64,000 bases of DNA, taken from positions 124,001 to 188,000 of the forward strand of contig NZ_JAKVLR010000001.1 in NCBI RefSeq assembly GCF_022484265.1, read 5' to 3'. Made by a program: the position numbers and the translations under genes. Below are positions 23,729-33,819 of this stretch, piece by piece. Each line of letters starts with the position of its first letter. Positions within the stretch are counted from its first letter, which is position 1. Origin of the DNA: Companilactobacillus sp. Its GTDB lineage: Bacteria; Bacillota; Bacilli; Lactobacillales; Lactobacillaceae. The notes beneath the pieces were generated by a model. It did no database searches and was not told the origin of the DNA. It worked only from the letters and a program-made list of their open reading frames with translations.

Positions 23729-26143
23729 ATGACCGTAGCAGCAGTCATAGTTGACGTACCAACTATGCAGACTAATCGTCCATTTGAATATGAAATTCCG
23801 GAAGAATTAAGCGATGTCGTTGTTCCTGGTATGCGAGTCGAGGTAGGATTTGGCCGCGGTAAACGAAAGATTCAAGGCTTTGTAATGGAAGTCAAGGACC
23901 ATAGTGAGTTTTCAGGCAAACTCAAGCCCATCATTAGGGTGATCGACGTAAAACCCGTATTGTCTCCAGAAATGATCAAGCTGTCATACTGGTTGGCAGA
24001 CCGTACTTACGCTTTTCAAATCTCGTGTTTACAAACTATGTTGCCAAATGTTATGCGGGCAAAATATAAGCAATTCATTCAGGCAGCAGTCGGATTTGAA
24101 GATGATCCTGAAGTTAAGGACTTATTAAATGATCATTTAGTAGTGGAATTGACTAATGACACAACTGATTCAACTATTAGAAAAATTGCCCACCTTAAGA
24201 AATTAAACAAGCTGGATGTCGAATATGTGGTGGAAAATCAGGCCAATTCTTTAACTAGGCAGGCAGTTACTACTAAGCTGACCATTGAACAGCTCAAAGA
24301 TAAGCGACAAAATTTGCGAAGTAATGCTAAGGCACAATTTAAGCTTTATGACTTTTTGATTGAACATTTAAAGGATCTGCCAATTGAGACCAGTGAATTC
24401 GAAAATAAATTTCATATCACCAGGCCAACATTAAAAACAGCCGAAAAGAATCAAATTATCGAGTACGTTGAGGTAACCAAGCGTCGTAAGCCAGTCGGTA
24501 TTATTCCTGAGAAACAATCGATTCCTGAATTGACCGATGAACAAACAGCTGCTGTTCAAATGATCAACGATTCAGTTGATAATAATGAAGCACAAACTTT
24601 TTTGATTGAAGGAGTCACCGGAAGCGGAAAGACGGAAGTTTACTTGCAGACGATCCAAAAGGCAATCGAAAATGGACAAACGGCTTTGATGCTAGTTCCA
24701 GAGATATCTTTGACGCCACAGATGGTTAATCGGGTTATTGGCAGATTTGGAAATCAAGTTGCCGTTCTTCATAGCGGTTTATCAAGTGGAGAACGATACG
24801 ATGAGTGGACCAGGATCGAAGACGGATCGGTTAAGGTGGTCGTTGGTGCTAGAAGTGCTGTATTTGCCCCATTGACTAATATTGGTGTCATTATAATAGA
24901 TGAGGAACATGAGGCTAGTTATAAACAAGATGATAATCCTCGCTATCATGCTCGTGATGTTGCAAAATGGCGCTCAGAATATAATAGTTGTCCACTTGTA
25001 TTAGGAAGTGCAACGCCTAGTTTGGAATCACGTGCTCGGGCTGAAAAAGGCGTTTATAAGCTAATATATATGAAGAAACGAATTAATGATCATCCATTGC
25101 CTCACGTTCAGATCGTTGATATGAGGGATGCTGAGAATTCAGCCACAAAGGGTGATTTTTCACCTCTCTTACAAGATAATATTTGGCGTGCTTTGAAACG
25201 TAAAGAGCAGGCAATCGTGTTGTTGAATCGCCGTGGATACTCGTCATTTTTAATGTGTCGGGAATGCGGATTCGTATTGAAATGCCCCAATTGCGACGTT
25301 TCGTTAACTTATCATAAGAACTTAGGAAAAATGAAATGTCATTATTGTGGACATGAGGAACCAGTGCCACATATTTGTCCAAACTGTAAAAGCAAAAAAA
25401 TCGGATTTTATGGTACCGGAACAGAAAATATTGAAAAGCAGCTTAATGAATTATTTCCTGAAGCACGCGTTTTGAGAATGGATGTCGACACAACACGAAA
25501 AAAGGGTTCACATGCTGCAATCATTAAGAAATTTGGCAATCATGAAGCTGACATTTTACTGGGTACTCAAATGATTGCTAAAGGGTTGGATTTCCCAGAC
25601 GTCACGTTAGTCGGAGTTGTGAATGCTGATACTACATTAAGTATTTCTGACTATCGTGCGAGTGAGCGAACTTTTCAACTACTAACGCAAGTCAGTGGTC
25701 GTGCTGGACGTGCTGATAAAGAAGGACATGTTATCATTCAGACGTACAACCCTGATCATTATGCGATTCGGGATGCAGCCAAGCAGGACTACGAAACTTT
25801 TTTCAAACAAGAGATGTATTTAAGACATCAATCAGGCTATACGCCTTATTACTTCACAACTTTGATCAGCGTTGCACATCAAGATGAAGGACAAGCCATG
25901 AAGCAAAGCTATTGGCTTAAAAAACAGCTTGAGGGCGTACTTTCTGATAGTGCTAAGCTATTGGGGCCAAGTCCAACGATGATTTCCAGAAAACAAAACA
26001 AATATTTTTATCAAATTATTGTAAAATATAAGCGTGAATCCAATTTGCATCAGAAACTATTAGAAATATTATCTGACACGCAAGCCGAGACGAAAAAAGG
26101 CTTTACAATTGCAATCGATAATGAACCACAACATATAGATTAA
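23729..26143 (+). CDS. priA: Primosomal protein N' (replication restart helicase PriA)
   Basis: 804 residues. An N-terminal DNA-binding domain is followed by helicase lobe 1 with Walker A GVTGSGKTEVY and the DEEH box, then a zinc-binding insertion with four Cys pairs (CREC, CPNC, CHYC, CPNC), then lobe 2 with GTQMIAKGLDFP and QVSGRAGRADK. It reloads the replisome at stalled forks. The def gene often found between priA and fmt is absent; fmt follows after 14 bases. Confidence 0.97.
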   Translation: MTVAAVIVDVPTMQTNRPFEYEIPEELSDVVVPGMRVEVGFGRGKRKIQGFVMEVKDHSEFSGKLKPIIRVIDVKPVLSPEMIKLSYWLADRTYAFQISCLQTMLPNVMRAKYKQFIQAAVGFEDDPEVKDLLNDHLVVELTNDTTDSTIRKIAHLKKLNKLDVEYVVENQANSLTRQAVTTKLTIEQLKDKRQNLRSNAKAQFKLYDFLIEHLKDLPIETSEFENKFHITRPTLKTAEKNQIIEYVEVTKRRKPVGIIPEKQSIPELTDEQTAAVQMINDSVDNNEAQTFLIEGVTGSGKTEVYLQTIQKAIENGQTALMLVPEISLTPQMVNRVIGRFGNQVAVLHSGLSSGERYDEWTRIEDGSVKVVVGARSAVFAPLTNIGVIIIDEEHEASYKQDDNPRYHARDVAKWRSEYNSCPLVLGSATPSLESRARAEKGVYKLIYMKKRINDHPLPHVQIVDMRDAENSATKGDFSPLLQDNIWRALKRKEQAIVLLNRRGYSSFLMCRECGFVLKCPNCDVSLTYHKNLGKMKCHYCGHEEPVPHICPNCKSKKIGFYGTGTENIEKQLNELFPEARVLRMDVDTTRKKGSHAAIIKKFGNHEADILLGTQMIAKGLDFPDVTLVGVVNADTTLSISDYRASERTFQLLTQVSGRAGRADKEGHVIIQTYNPDHYAIRDAAKQDYETFFKQEMYLRHQSGYTPYYFTTLISVAHQDEGQAMKQSYWLKKQLEGVLSDSAKLLGPSPTMISRKQNKYFYQIIVKYKRESNLHQKLLEILSDTQAETKKGFTIAIDNEPQHID

Positions 26144-26157
26144 CGGAGGTCGATTAA

Positions 26158-27111
26158 ATGACGAATGTTATTTTTCTAGGTACACCAGAATTTTCTGCGA
26201 CAGTCTTAAAGGGATTATTGGCTGCTGATTATGACGTAGCTGCTGTAGTTACTCAACCTGATAAGCCAGTTGGTAGAAAACAAGAATTACGCGAGAGTCC
26301 GGTAAAAGTACTAGCTCGCGATGAAAATATTGAAGTTTATCAACCAGCAAAATTATCTGGTAGCGAGGAGCTAGAGGTTCTCAAAAAAATCAATCCTGAT
26401 TTGATCATCACTGCAGCTTATGGACAATTTTTGCCCAATTCATTCTTGGAATCTGCCAAGGTTGCTGCAATCAATGTCCATGGATCACTTTTGCCAAAAT
26501 ATCGTGGCGGGGCACCGATCCAGTGGTCTTTGATCAATGGCGATAAGGAAACAGGAATTTCGATCATGTATATGGTCAAAGCCATGGATGCCGGTGACGT
26601 TATTAGTCAAGCTAAGATTGAGATCGAGCCTACTGACGATAATGGGACATTGTTCAAGAAATTGGCGATTGTCGGCCGTGATCTGTTGTTAGAGACGATT
26701 CCCGACATCATGTCAGGCGACATTACTCCAGTTAAACAAGATGAATCTCAAGTGGTATTTTCACCAAACATTTCGAAAGAAGAAGAGCATCTTGATTTCC
26801 ACAAATCTGCAGAACAACTTTTTAATCAGATTCGTGGATTGAGCCCTGAACCAGGCGCTTGGGTCAATATTGATGGCAAGCGTACTAAAATTTATCGCAG
26901 TCAAGTCGTTACCGTTGACGGAGACTTTAAACCAGGAACAATTGCAGAAATCTCCCGTAAAAAATTAGTTATCGTGGCTGGTGATGGATCTGGTCTCTCA
27001 ATCCAGATCATTCAACCAGCTGGTAAGAAAGTTATGGAAATTGCTAATTACCTTAACGGTATGGGCAAGAATCTAGAAAAAGGACAAGTAGTGGTCGACA
27101 TAAATGAATAA
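26158..27111 (+). CDS. fmt: Methionyl-tRNA formyltransferase
   Basis: 317 residues. It formylates Met-tRNAfMet using 10-formyl-THF. The hydrolase-like domain has IFLGTPEFSA, the catalytic Asn/His/Asp region (INVHGSLLPKYRGGAPIQW) and DAGDVI; a C-terminal OB domain follows. GGAGGT lies ahead of the ATG. It overlaps rsmB by eight bases. Confidence 0.97.
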   Translation: MTNVIFLGTPEFSATVLKGLLAADYDVAAVVTQPDKPVGRKQELRESPVKVLARDENIEVYQPAKLSGSEELEVLKKINPDLIITAAYGQFLPNSFLESAKVAAINVHGSLLPKYRGGAPIQWSLINGDKETGISIMYMVKAMDAGDVISQAKIEIEPTDDNGTLFKKLAIVGRDLLLETIPDIMSGDITPVKQDESQVVFSPNISKEEEHLDFHKSAEQLFNQIRGLSPEPGAWVNIDGKRTKIYRSQVVTVDGDFKPGTIAEISRKKLVIVAGDGSGLSIQIIQPAGKKVMEIANYLNGMGKNLEKGQVVVDINE

Positions 27112-28426
27112 TTCTCGAGCCTTAGCAGTAGAAGTTCTTCTAAAAGTACTCAGAAACAAAGCTTATTCCAACATCGAAATCAATAACGTCTTAAAGGGCA
27201 GCGACCTATCAGATGCTGATTCGCGTTTAATGACGAATATTGTTTATGGAGTTTTGCAGCATAGATATGTTTTGGAATATCAGATCAAACCTTATATCCA
27301 AGATAAAAAAGTCGAACAGTGGGTCATGATTCTTTTGATGACTGCAGTCTATCAAATGCAGTACTTAGATAAAATTCCTGAACATGCGATTTTTAACGAA
27401 TCGGTTGAAATTGCTAAAGCTAACGGAAACAAGGGTGTCGGTAATTTTGTTACTGCTGTTCTTAGAAATTATCAACGTCATGGATTTCAAGAATTACCCA
27501 AAGGAAATTCAACTTATGCTTTAAGCTTGCGTCACAGTACGCCACAATGGCTAGTTGACCTATTGATCAATCAACAAGGTTTGAACAAAGCCAAAAGCGT
27601 TCTAGAGTCGATTAATCAAGCATCAGATATTTCAATCAGAGTTAATACCAATAAGATATCTGTTGATGAATTGATGACTAAAATGAACAATCAAGGTTTT
27701 GACATGAAAAAGAGTCCGATTTCCTCAGTTGGGTTAACTTGCCCTCATGGGAATTTAGTTAACACTCAAGAATTTGAAGAAGGTCTCTATACGATCCAAG
27801 ATGAGAGTTCAATGACTGTTGCTCCGGCACTTGACCTTCAACCTGATGACCAAGTTTTAGATAGCTGTGCTGCACCAGGTGGTAAAACGACTCATATTGC
27901 TAGTTATTTGGAAAATGGTTCCGTAATGGCACTTGATATCCATAAGCCAAAAACGAAATTGATTCAAGAAAATAGCCACCGTTTAGGTTATGAGGATATA
28001 ATTAAGACCAAAGCACTTGATGCCCGTAAGGCGAAAGATGCTTTTGAGCCACAATCATTTGATAAAATTTTAGTTGATGCACCTTGTTCTGGTTTAGGTT
28101 TAATTAGAAGAAAACCAGAACTGCGTTACTTTAGAAAACCAGAAGATCTGTTGGACCTGCAAAAGATTCAATTGCAAATTTTGGATAGTTTAACAGAGTT
28201 AGTAAAGGTCTCAGGTTTGATTGTCTTTAGTACTTGTACTTTTGATGCTGAAGAAAATGAAGATGTGGTCATCAAATTTTTACAAACGCATGAAAACTTT
28301 GAAGTTGTTCCGGTTAAGCATGAAAAGGGCTTGGACAAAAATGTTCATGACGGTGTCCTTAAATTGATGCCTGATGATTATTTCACCGATGGCTTCTTTG
28401 TATCGGCTTTTCGTAGAAAAAAATAA
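27104..28426 (+). CDS. rsmB: 16S rRNA (cytosine-967-C5)-methyltransferase RsmB
   Basis: 440 residues. A NusB-like N-terminal domain (RALAVEVLLKVLRNKAYSNI) is joined to an RNA m5C methyltransferase domain with CAAPGGKTTHIA for SAM and the two catalytic cysteines in DAPCSGLG and STCTFDAEENE. It makes m5C967 in 16S rRNA. It is translationally coupled to fmt and 18 bases from prpC, the standard order in Firmicutes. Confidence 0.95.
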   Translation: MNNSRALAVEVLLKVLRNKAYSNIEINNVLKGSDLSDADSRLMTNIVYGVLQHRYVLEYQIKPYIQDKKVEQWVMILLMTAVYQMQYLDKIPEHAIFNESVEIAKANGNKGVGNFVTAVLRNYQRHGFQELPKGNSTYALSLRHSTPQWLVDLLINQQGLNKAKSVLESINQASDISIRVNTNKISVDELMTKMNNQGFDMKKSPISSVGLTCPHGNLVNTQEFEEGLYTIQDESSMTVAPALDLQPDDQVLDSCAAPGGKTTHIASYLENGSVMALDIHKPKTKLIQENSHRLGYEDIIKTKALDARKAKDAFEPQSFDKILVDAPCSGLGLIRRKPELRYFRKPEDLLDLQKIQLQILDSLTELVKVSGLIVFSTCTFDAEENEDVVIKFLQTHENFEVVPVKHEKGLDKNVHDGVLKLMPDDYFTDGFFVSAFRRKK

Positions 28427-28444
28427 CGAGGTAAGGTTAAATAA

Positions 28445-29188
28445 ATGGATTATGCATTACTAACTGACGTCGGAAAATTAAGAGAAAATAACCAAGATTA
28501 CGTAAATGTCTTCAAGAATCAAGAAGGCATAATTTTTGGTATTGTCGCAGACGGAATGGGTGGCCATCGTGGTGGCGATGTTGCTTCTGACATGGCTGTA
28601 TCACATTTAGGACACACATTTGAAGAAACGAAAATATCAGATGTTGATGACCTTAGAGAATGGATCATCAAGGAAATCAGTAAAGAAAACGATCGAATCA
28701 TCTCAGTTTCAAATCAATTTGATGATTTAAATGGTATGGGTACGACTATGGTCGGCGTCTTTTTCACTAAAGACAAAATGATTGTTGTGAATGTCGGCGA
28801 CTCGCGCTGCTACATTTTTAAAAATGGTAAGCTAGATCAACTCAGTGTTGATCATTCTTTAGTACATGAGCTAGTTGAAACTGGTCAAATTAGTCCTGAA
28901 GAGGCTGAGAATCATCCACAAAAAAACATCATTACGCAAACCTTAGGCGTTTCCCAAACGGTTCAGCCTAGGATCAAAAATTTTGATTTGGTAGATGATG
29001 CGATTATTTTGCTGTGCTCAGATGGTTTGACGAACATGGTCTCTGAAGCTGAAATTGCTGAAGTCTTGTCACGAGACATTAGTTTAGATGCAAAATGCCA
29101 TATCTTAATCGATAAAGCAAATGAAGGCGGTGGCCGAGATAATATCACAGCCCTTCTTTTTGCCTCAGAAAATGGGGGTAAGAAGTAG
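28445..29188 (+). CDS. prpC: PP2C-type serine/threonine phosphatase (PrpC/Stp)
   Basis: 247 residues. Metal-binding Asp motifs are present: GKLRENNQDYV, GIVADGMGGHRGGDVAS, NVGDSRCYIF, CSDGLTNMV and GGRDNITALL. It reverses phosphorylation by the PASTA kinase encoded right after it (the stop codon touches the prkC ATG). The soluble enzyme acts in the cytoplasm. Confidence 0.96.
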   Translation: MDYALLTDVGKLRENNQDYVNVFKNQEGIIFGIVADGMGGHRGGDVASDMAVSHLGHTFEETKISDVDDLREWIIKEISKENDRIISVSNQFDDLNGMGTTMVGVFFTKDKMIVVNVGDSRCYIFKNGKLDQLSVDHSLVHELVETGQISPEEAENHPQKNIITQTLGVSQTVQPRIKNFDLVDDAIILLCSDGLTNMVSEAEIAEVLSRDISLDAKCHILIDKANEGGGRDNITALLFASENGGKK

Positions 29189-31156
29189 ATGGACAAAGGT
29201 TACCTAGTAGGGAATCGTTATGAGATAATTCGTACCCTTGGTGAAGGTGGAATGGCCAATGTCTATTTGGCTAACGACATCAAGACGAATCAAAAGGTAG
29301 CCGTTAAAGCTTTACGTTATGATTTACAAGATGATGAATCAGTTAAAAGAAGATTTGAACGTGAGGCCAAGGCGACCGGTACGTTGTCTCATCCCAACAT
29401 TGTTAATGTCCTCGACGTTTGTAACGATAATGGCAAACAGTACATTATTATTGAATACGTACATGGACCTAATCTAAAAAAATATATTCGTGATAATTTT
29501 CCGATTCCATATCATGAAGTGGTTGATATCATGGAGCAAATCACTGCTGCCGTTGCAGTTGCACATGCTCATGGAATTATTCATCGTGATCTGAAACCCG
29601 AAAATATCTTAGTGGACGACTCTAAAGATCCTATTCAAGTCAAAGTATCTGACTTTGGTATTGCATTGGCGCTGAGCGATCGTTCAATTACTAGAACTAA
29701 CTCGCTTTTAGGGTCGGTTCACTATATGTCGCCAGAGCAAATTCGTGGAGGTTCAGCCACTGAATTGTCAGATATTTATGCTCTAGGGATAATTTTGTTT
29801 GAATTACTAGCTAAAACGGTTCCGTTTCAAGGGGATACCGCTGTAGCAGTTGCTTTAAAACATTCAAAAGAAGACATTCCTGATCTACAAAAAATTGATT
29901 CTCATATCCCACAGCCATTGGAAAATGTTGTTTTAAAAGCAACTGCCAAAGATCCTGGTCAGCGTTATCAATCTGTTAACGAAATGCACAAAGATCTTGA
30001 AACTGTGTTGCTACCAGAAAGAGCAGGGGAAAAGAAGTTTGTTCCTGATCCAATGGCAGGTCGGAATTTAGATGAAACACGGGTGATGCCACCCTTGCAT
30101 GAGTCAAAACAAACTGAAGAGTCAAAACCTGAAAAGAAAAAAGATCACAAACGTAGGAACATCATCATTGCAGCAGTTGCAGCTGTACTAGTTCTGATCT
30201 TGATCATTTTCTTTGCAGTCAGGGGAAATCAAGAAACAACAGTTCCTGATTTAAGCAACTTGACGCTCAAGCAAGCTAAAGTGATGTTACGAGGATCCAA
30301 CTTGCAGGTCGGAAATATTTCCAAAGAAAATGATGATGACGTTGAAGCCGGGCATGTTATTCGCTCTATTCCCAACAAGGGATTAAAGCTAAAGAATAAT
30401 GCTGACGTAAATTTAGTCGTCAGCTTAGGAGCAACTTATTATAAGATGCCTAACTTAGTCGGCAAACAATATGAGGATGTTTCTGATAATTTGGATAAGC
30501 GTGGATTCAAAGTGAAACTCAAATACATTGCTAACAACAACTACACTTCTGGTACGATTCTTAAACAAAGTATTCAGTCAGGAGAGCAAGTGGTTGCCAA
30601 AAAGAAGACGTTGACATTGACCTTAGCTAAACCGCAGACTGCCAAGAAGAAGGTAACTCGGGTTCGCGACCTTACAGGCTATAACTTAAAGAGCATTCAG
30701 GATTATGCCAAAGAAATCAATGTGACACTAGACGTTTCATACGCATACTCTGATAGCATCGCAGATGGTATCTTAATCAGTCAGAATCCAGAAGCTAATA
30801 GCGTTATCAGTTCAGGCGGAACGCTGTCAGTTACTATGTCCAAAGGTCCTGAATCGTCAAAGGGCAATTCATCCAACAATAATGATAACGACAGTAACTC
30901 CAGTTCAAGCAATTCTACTAAAAACATCACGCGAAACATTACGATTCCATATACCAATGATGGTTCGGGGACCCCTAATAAAGTCACGATTTATTTAGGG
31001 GATGCAAATCATAATATTTCAAATCCCTACAGAACCATGAATATTTCTCAAGATACACCGGTGCTATTAAGTTTCAACGTAAAAGATGGACAGACAGGGA
31101 ACTACACGGTTGAAAGCAATAATTCAACGATCTTAAGTGGTTCAGTTAGCGGGTAG
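29189..31156 (+). CDS. prkC: PASTA-domain serine/threonine kinase (PrkC/StkP)
   Basis: 655 residues. The cytoplasmic kinase domain (about 10-275) has the glycine loop GEGGMANVYL, VAVKAL, HRDLKPEN and DFG. A juxtamembrane stretch leads to one transmembrane helix (about 322-342). Outside are three PASTA repeats (about 350-412, 413-480 and 490-557), a Ser/Asn-rich linker and a further C-terminal domain of about 75 residues that is not a PASTA repeat. It senses muropeptides or lipid II and regulates wall synthesis and division. Coupled to prpC and to rsgA. Confidence 0.96.
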   Translation: MDKGYLVGNRYEIIRTLGEGGMANVYLANDIKTNQKVAVKALRYDLQDDESVKRRFEREAKATGTLSHPNIVNVLDVCNDNGKQYIIIEYVHGPNLKKYIRDNFPIPYHEVVDIMEQITAAVAVAHAHGIIHRDLKPENILVDDSKDPIQVKVSDFGIALALSDRSITRTNSLLGSVHYMSPEQIRGGSATELSDIYALGIILFELLAKTVPFQGDTAVAVALKHSKEDIPDLQKIDSHIPQPLENVVLKATAKDPGQRYQSVNEMHKDLETVLLPERAGEKKFVPDPMAGRNLDETRVMPPLHESKQTEESKPEKKKDHKRRNIIIAAVAAVLVLILIIFFAVRGNQETTVPDLSNLTLKQAKVMLRGSNLQVGNISKENDDDVEAGHVIRSIPNKGLKLKNNADVNLVVSLGATYYKMPNLVGKQYEDVSDNLDKRGFKVKLKYIANNNYTSGTILKQSIQSGEQVVAKKKTLTLTLAKPQTAKKKVTRVRDLTGYNLKSIQDYAKEINVTLDVSYAYSDSIADGILISQNPEANSVISSGGTLSVTMSKGPESSKGNSSNNNDNDSNSSSSNSTKNITRNITIPYTNDGSGTPNKVTIYLGDANHNISNPYRTMNISQDTPVLLSFNVKDGQTGNYTVESNNSTILSGSVSG

Positions 31157-31161
31157 TTGAC

Positions 31162-32052
31162 ATGATAAGACAAGGAAGAATTATAAAATCGATCAGTGGT
31201 TTCTATGATGTTATCGATAATGAAAACGACAAATTGATCAGAACCAGAGCTCGAGGAAATTTTCGTAAACGTGGGATCAAGCCGATTGTTGGCGACATGG
31301 TCTCATATGAAGATGGCGGAGACTTAGGTTACATTTTGGAATTGTTGCCAAGGACTAACAGTCTAGTCAGACCACCAATTGCTAATGTTAATCAGGCAAT
31401 TGTTGTAACATCGGCAATTGAGCCAAAATTTTCCAGTAATTTATTGGACAAAATTTTGATCAACATTGAGCATAACGATATTCAACCGTTGATTTATTTA
31501 ACCAAGTCAGATTTGATTTCTGACAATGAATATCAAGATTTAAAAAAGATTTTATCCGGCTATAACGAAGCCGATTATGTAGTATTTGATGATCAAGATA
31601 GTTATAATAATGAACAATTGTTAGCATTAGAAAATCATTTTGCTGACAAGGTCACAGTATTCACCGGACAGTCTGGTGCCGGCAAATCGACATTGCTGAA
31701 CCATATTAATCCGGAGTTAAATATTGCGACAGCGGCGATTTCACAGACGTTGAATCGTGGTAAACATACAACTCGGCAAGTTTCATTGTTTGAAATATCA
31801 GGTGGATTAGTTGCCGATACGCCAGGATTTTCTTCACTTGACCTAATTGATATAGACAAAGAGGAATTGCCAAAACTTTTTCCTGAGTTTGTTAAATACA
31901 GTCCAGAATGCAAGTTCAGAGGTTGCATGCATGTTAATGAACCTGGCTGCAAAGTCAAAGAAATGGTTGAAGAAAATGTCATTATGAAGAGTCGTTACGA
32001 TAATTATTTGTATTTCTTGAATGAAATCAATTCATATAAAAAAAGATACTGA
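31162..32052 (+). CDS. rsgA: Ribosome small subunit-dependent GTPase RsgA
   Basis: 296 residues with the circularly permuted GTPase order: an OB fold, then TKSD (G4), then GQSGAGKST (G1) and DTPGFSS (G3). The C-terminal zinc knuckle has CKFRGCMHVNEPGC. It acts in late maturation of the 30S subunit and is a known kinase target in Bacillus (CpgA), which fits its place after prkC. Confidence 0.96.
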   Translation: MIRQGRIIKSISGFYDVIDNENDKLIRTRARGNFRKRGIKPIVGDMVSYEDGGDLGYILELLPRTNSLVRPPIANVNQAIVVTSAIEPKFSSNLLDKILINIEHNDIQPLIYLTKSDLISDNEYQDLKKILSGYNEADYVVFDDQDSYNNEQLLALENHFADKVTVFTGQSGAGKSTLLNHINPELNIATAAISQTLNRGKHTTRQVSLFEISGGLVADTPGFSSLDLIDIDKEELPKLFPEFVKYSPECKFRGCMHVNEPGCKVKEMVEENVIMKSRYDNYLYFLNEINSYKKRY

Positions 32053-32063
32053 GGGGCGAAACT

Positions 32064-32735
32064 ATGACAAAGAAGATTGCACCATCAATTTTAGCGGCAG
32101 ATATTATGAACCTTGAAAGAGATGTCAAGGTAGCAGAACAGGCTGGAGCAGATTTATTCCACATCGATATTATGGACGGACATTTTGTTCCTAATATGTC
32201 ATTTAGTCCAAGCGTTGTTGAAGGAATGAAGAGAATCACCGATAAGCCTTTAGACGTTCACATGATGATCGACAATCCAGATCAATTTATTAAGCCGGTC
32301 GTGGATGCGGGAGCAGACACAGTTTTGATTCATACCGAAAGCACCAACCATATTTATCGCTCAATTGAGTTGATCAAGAGCCTTGGCGCCAAAGCAGGGG
32401 TGGTTGTTAATCCAGGAACACCTTTGGAAAATGTTAAATATCTTTTCCCAATCATTGACCAAATCTTAGTTATGACTGTTAATCCTGGCTTTGGTGGTCA
32501 AAAGTTTATTCCTGGTATGTTGAAAAAGATTCAACGTCTTGACCAACTGCGTCAAACTACTGATGACGACAACTTTAAGATTGAAGTTGATGGTGGAATC
32601 AACCCAGAAACTATCCAATTATGTTCAGAAGCAGGAGCTGACATTTTTGTTGCTGGTTCATACTTATTTGAGGGCGAAGGAGAATCTGAATTTTCAGATA
32701 AAATCCAAAATTTAAAAAAGTTAGCGGCAGAATAA
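32064..32735 (+). CDS. rpe: Ribulose-phosphate 3-epimerase
   Basis: 223 residues, TIM barrel. It interconverts ribulose-5-P and xylulose-5-P in the pentose phosphate/phosphoketolase routes. Motifs: APSILAADIMNLERDV, FHIDIMDGHFVPN, DVHMMI, VNPGFGGQKFI and EVDGGINPET. GAGGGGC precedes the ATG. It lies in the conserved rsgA-rpe-thiN order with thiN one base downstream. Confidence 0.97.
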   Translation: MTKKIAPSILAADIMNLERDVKVAEQAGADLFHIDIMDGHFVPNMSFSPSVVEGMKRITDKPLDVHMMIDNPDQFIKPVVDAGADTVLIHTESTNHIYRSIELIKSLGAKAGVVVNPGTPLENVKYLFPIIDQILVMTVNPGFGGQKFIPGMLKKIQRLDQLRQTTDDDNFKIEVDGGINPETIQLCSEAGADIFVAGSYLFEGEGESEFSDKIQNLKKLAAE

Positions 32736-32736
32736 T

Positions 32737-33396
32737 ATGAAACGAGTAAATGTTCTTTTAGGAGGCCCTACAAGCGAGTATCCCAACGAATTATTAAATA
32801 ACGCATCAATTATACCTGGTAAGTGGGTTGGAGCTGACAGGGGAAATCTGTACTTAATTTCTCATGGTGTTATGCCAGCCATTGCTGTCGGAGATTTTGA
32901 TTCAATTAATAAAAAAGAACAAAAGTTAGTGAAGGACAATATAGCTGACTTTGAAAAGTATCCACCTGAAAAAGACGATACTGACTCACAATTGGCAATT
33001 CTGGCAGCGCATGATAAGTTTGATCCAGATGAATATTATGTCTATGGTGCTACTGGTGGTCGAGTTGATCATTTTTTGGCAAATCTTTATTTGCCGTTTG
33101 ATCCACGATTTGCTGATTTTTATGACAAGCTATACTTTAAATCAGCTACGAATACGATCAGATTTTTCAGACCAGGTAGTTATACGATTTATCATGAGAA
33201 TGGTATGAAGTATGTTGCATTCGCCCATTTAGGGCCAGTTTCCAATTTAAATATTGTCGATGCTAAATATACTCTGAAAAACTTTAGTGCTGATCATGCG
33301 ATTAGTTGGGCCAGCAATGAGTTTGTCAAAGATACGATCGATTTCAATTTTGATAGCGGCGTAATCGCTGTGATTCAAAGTTGCGATAAAAAATAA
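32737..33396 (+). CDS. thiN: Thiamine pyrophosphokinase
   Basis: 219 residues. It transfers pyrophosphate from ATP to thiamine in one step. It has VGADRGNLYLISHG, AVGDFDSI, the KDDTDSQLAI motif and GATGGRVDHFLANL, all typical for ThiN. It has no clear ribosome site, so it is probably translated by coupling to rpe. No thiamine synthesis genes are near, suggesting salvage. It ends the long gmk-thiN gene string at a terminator. Confidence 0.95.
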   Translation: MKRVNVLLGGPTSEYPNELLNNASIIPGKWVGADRGNLYLISHGVMPAIAVGDFDSINKKEQKLVKDNIADFEKYPPEKDDTDSQLAILAAHDKFDPDEYYVYGATGGRVDHFLANLYLPFDPRFADFYDKLYFKSATNTIRFFRPGSYTIYHENGMKYVAFAHLGPVSNLNIVDAKYTLKNFSADHAISWASNEFVKDTIDFNFDSGVIAVIQSCDKK

Positions 33397-33427
33397 AAAG
33401 AAGATGCAAATTTTGCATCTTCTTTTT
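33395..33427. terminator. Terminator after thiN
   Basis: Near-perfect 16-bp inverted repeat (33395-33410 with 33412-33427 region) of AAAAAGAAGATGCAAA type. A and T runs at the ends make it usable on both strands. Confidence 0.88.
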
Positions 33428-33457
33428 ATTTTGTCTCTAACAAAAATACAGGGCACT

Positions 33458-33500
33458 AAAAAAAGACTAACGACATTATAAATGTGCTAGTCTTTTTTAG
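33458..33500 (-). terminator. Terminator of rpmB
   Basis: The AAAAAAGACTA arm pairs with TAGTCTTTTTT around a loop containing a smaller stem (ACATTTATAATGT region). On the minus strand it follows the rpmB stop by about ten bases and ends in Ts. Confidence 0.8.
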
Positions 33501-33509
33501 ATGATTAAA

Positions 33510-33695
33510 TTATACACGAGTAACTTTTCCTGATTTCAAAGCTCTTGCTGAAACCCAAACGCGTTTAGGTTTACCATCAACTAAAATACGAACTTTTTGC
33601 AAATTTGGCTTCCAAGAACGTTTTGATTGATTAAGAGCGTGTGAACGTTTGTTACCGAACACAGTCTTACGGCCTGTAATAATATCTTTTGCCAT
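33510..33695 (-). CDS. rpmB: 50S ribosomal protein L28
   Basis: 61 residues: MAKDIITGRKTVFGNKRSH at the start, then KRSWKPNLQKVRI, RVWVSARALKSGKVTRV at the end, all standard L28. AGGAGGTCGG precedes the ATG. As in Bacillus it is divergent from yloU, with a 177-base gap containing both promoters. Confidence 0.97.
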   Translation of the reverse strand: MAKDIITGRKTVFGNKRSHALNQSKRSWKPNLQKVRILVDGKPKRVWVSARALKSGKVTRV

Positions 33696-33819
33696 GGGAC
33701 CGACCTCCTTTGGCTACATGTTTTCTTTAAAATATCACCTAAATAACTTACCATACCGAGGTGTCCAAATCAATAGGGGATTTATATTGTAGTTATTTCT
33801 TTAATTAAAAATCTGGCTA

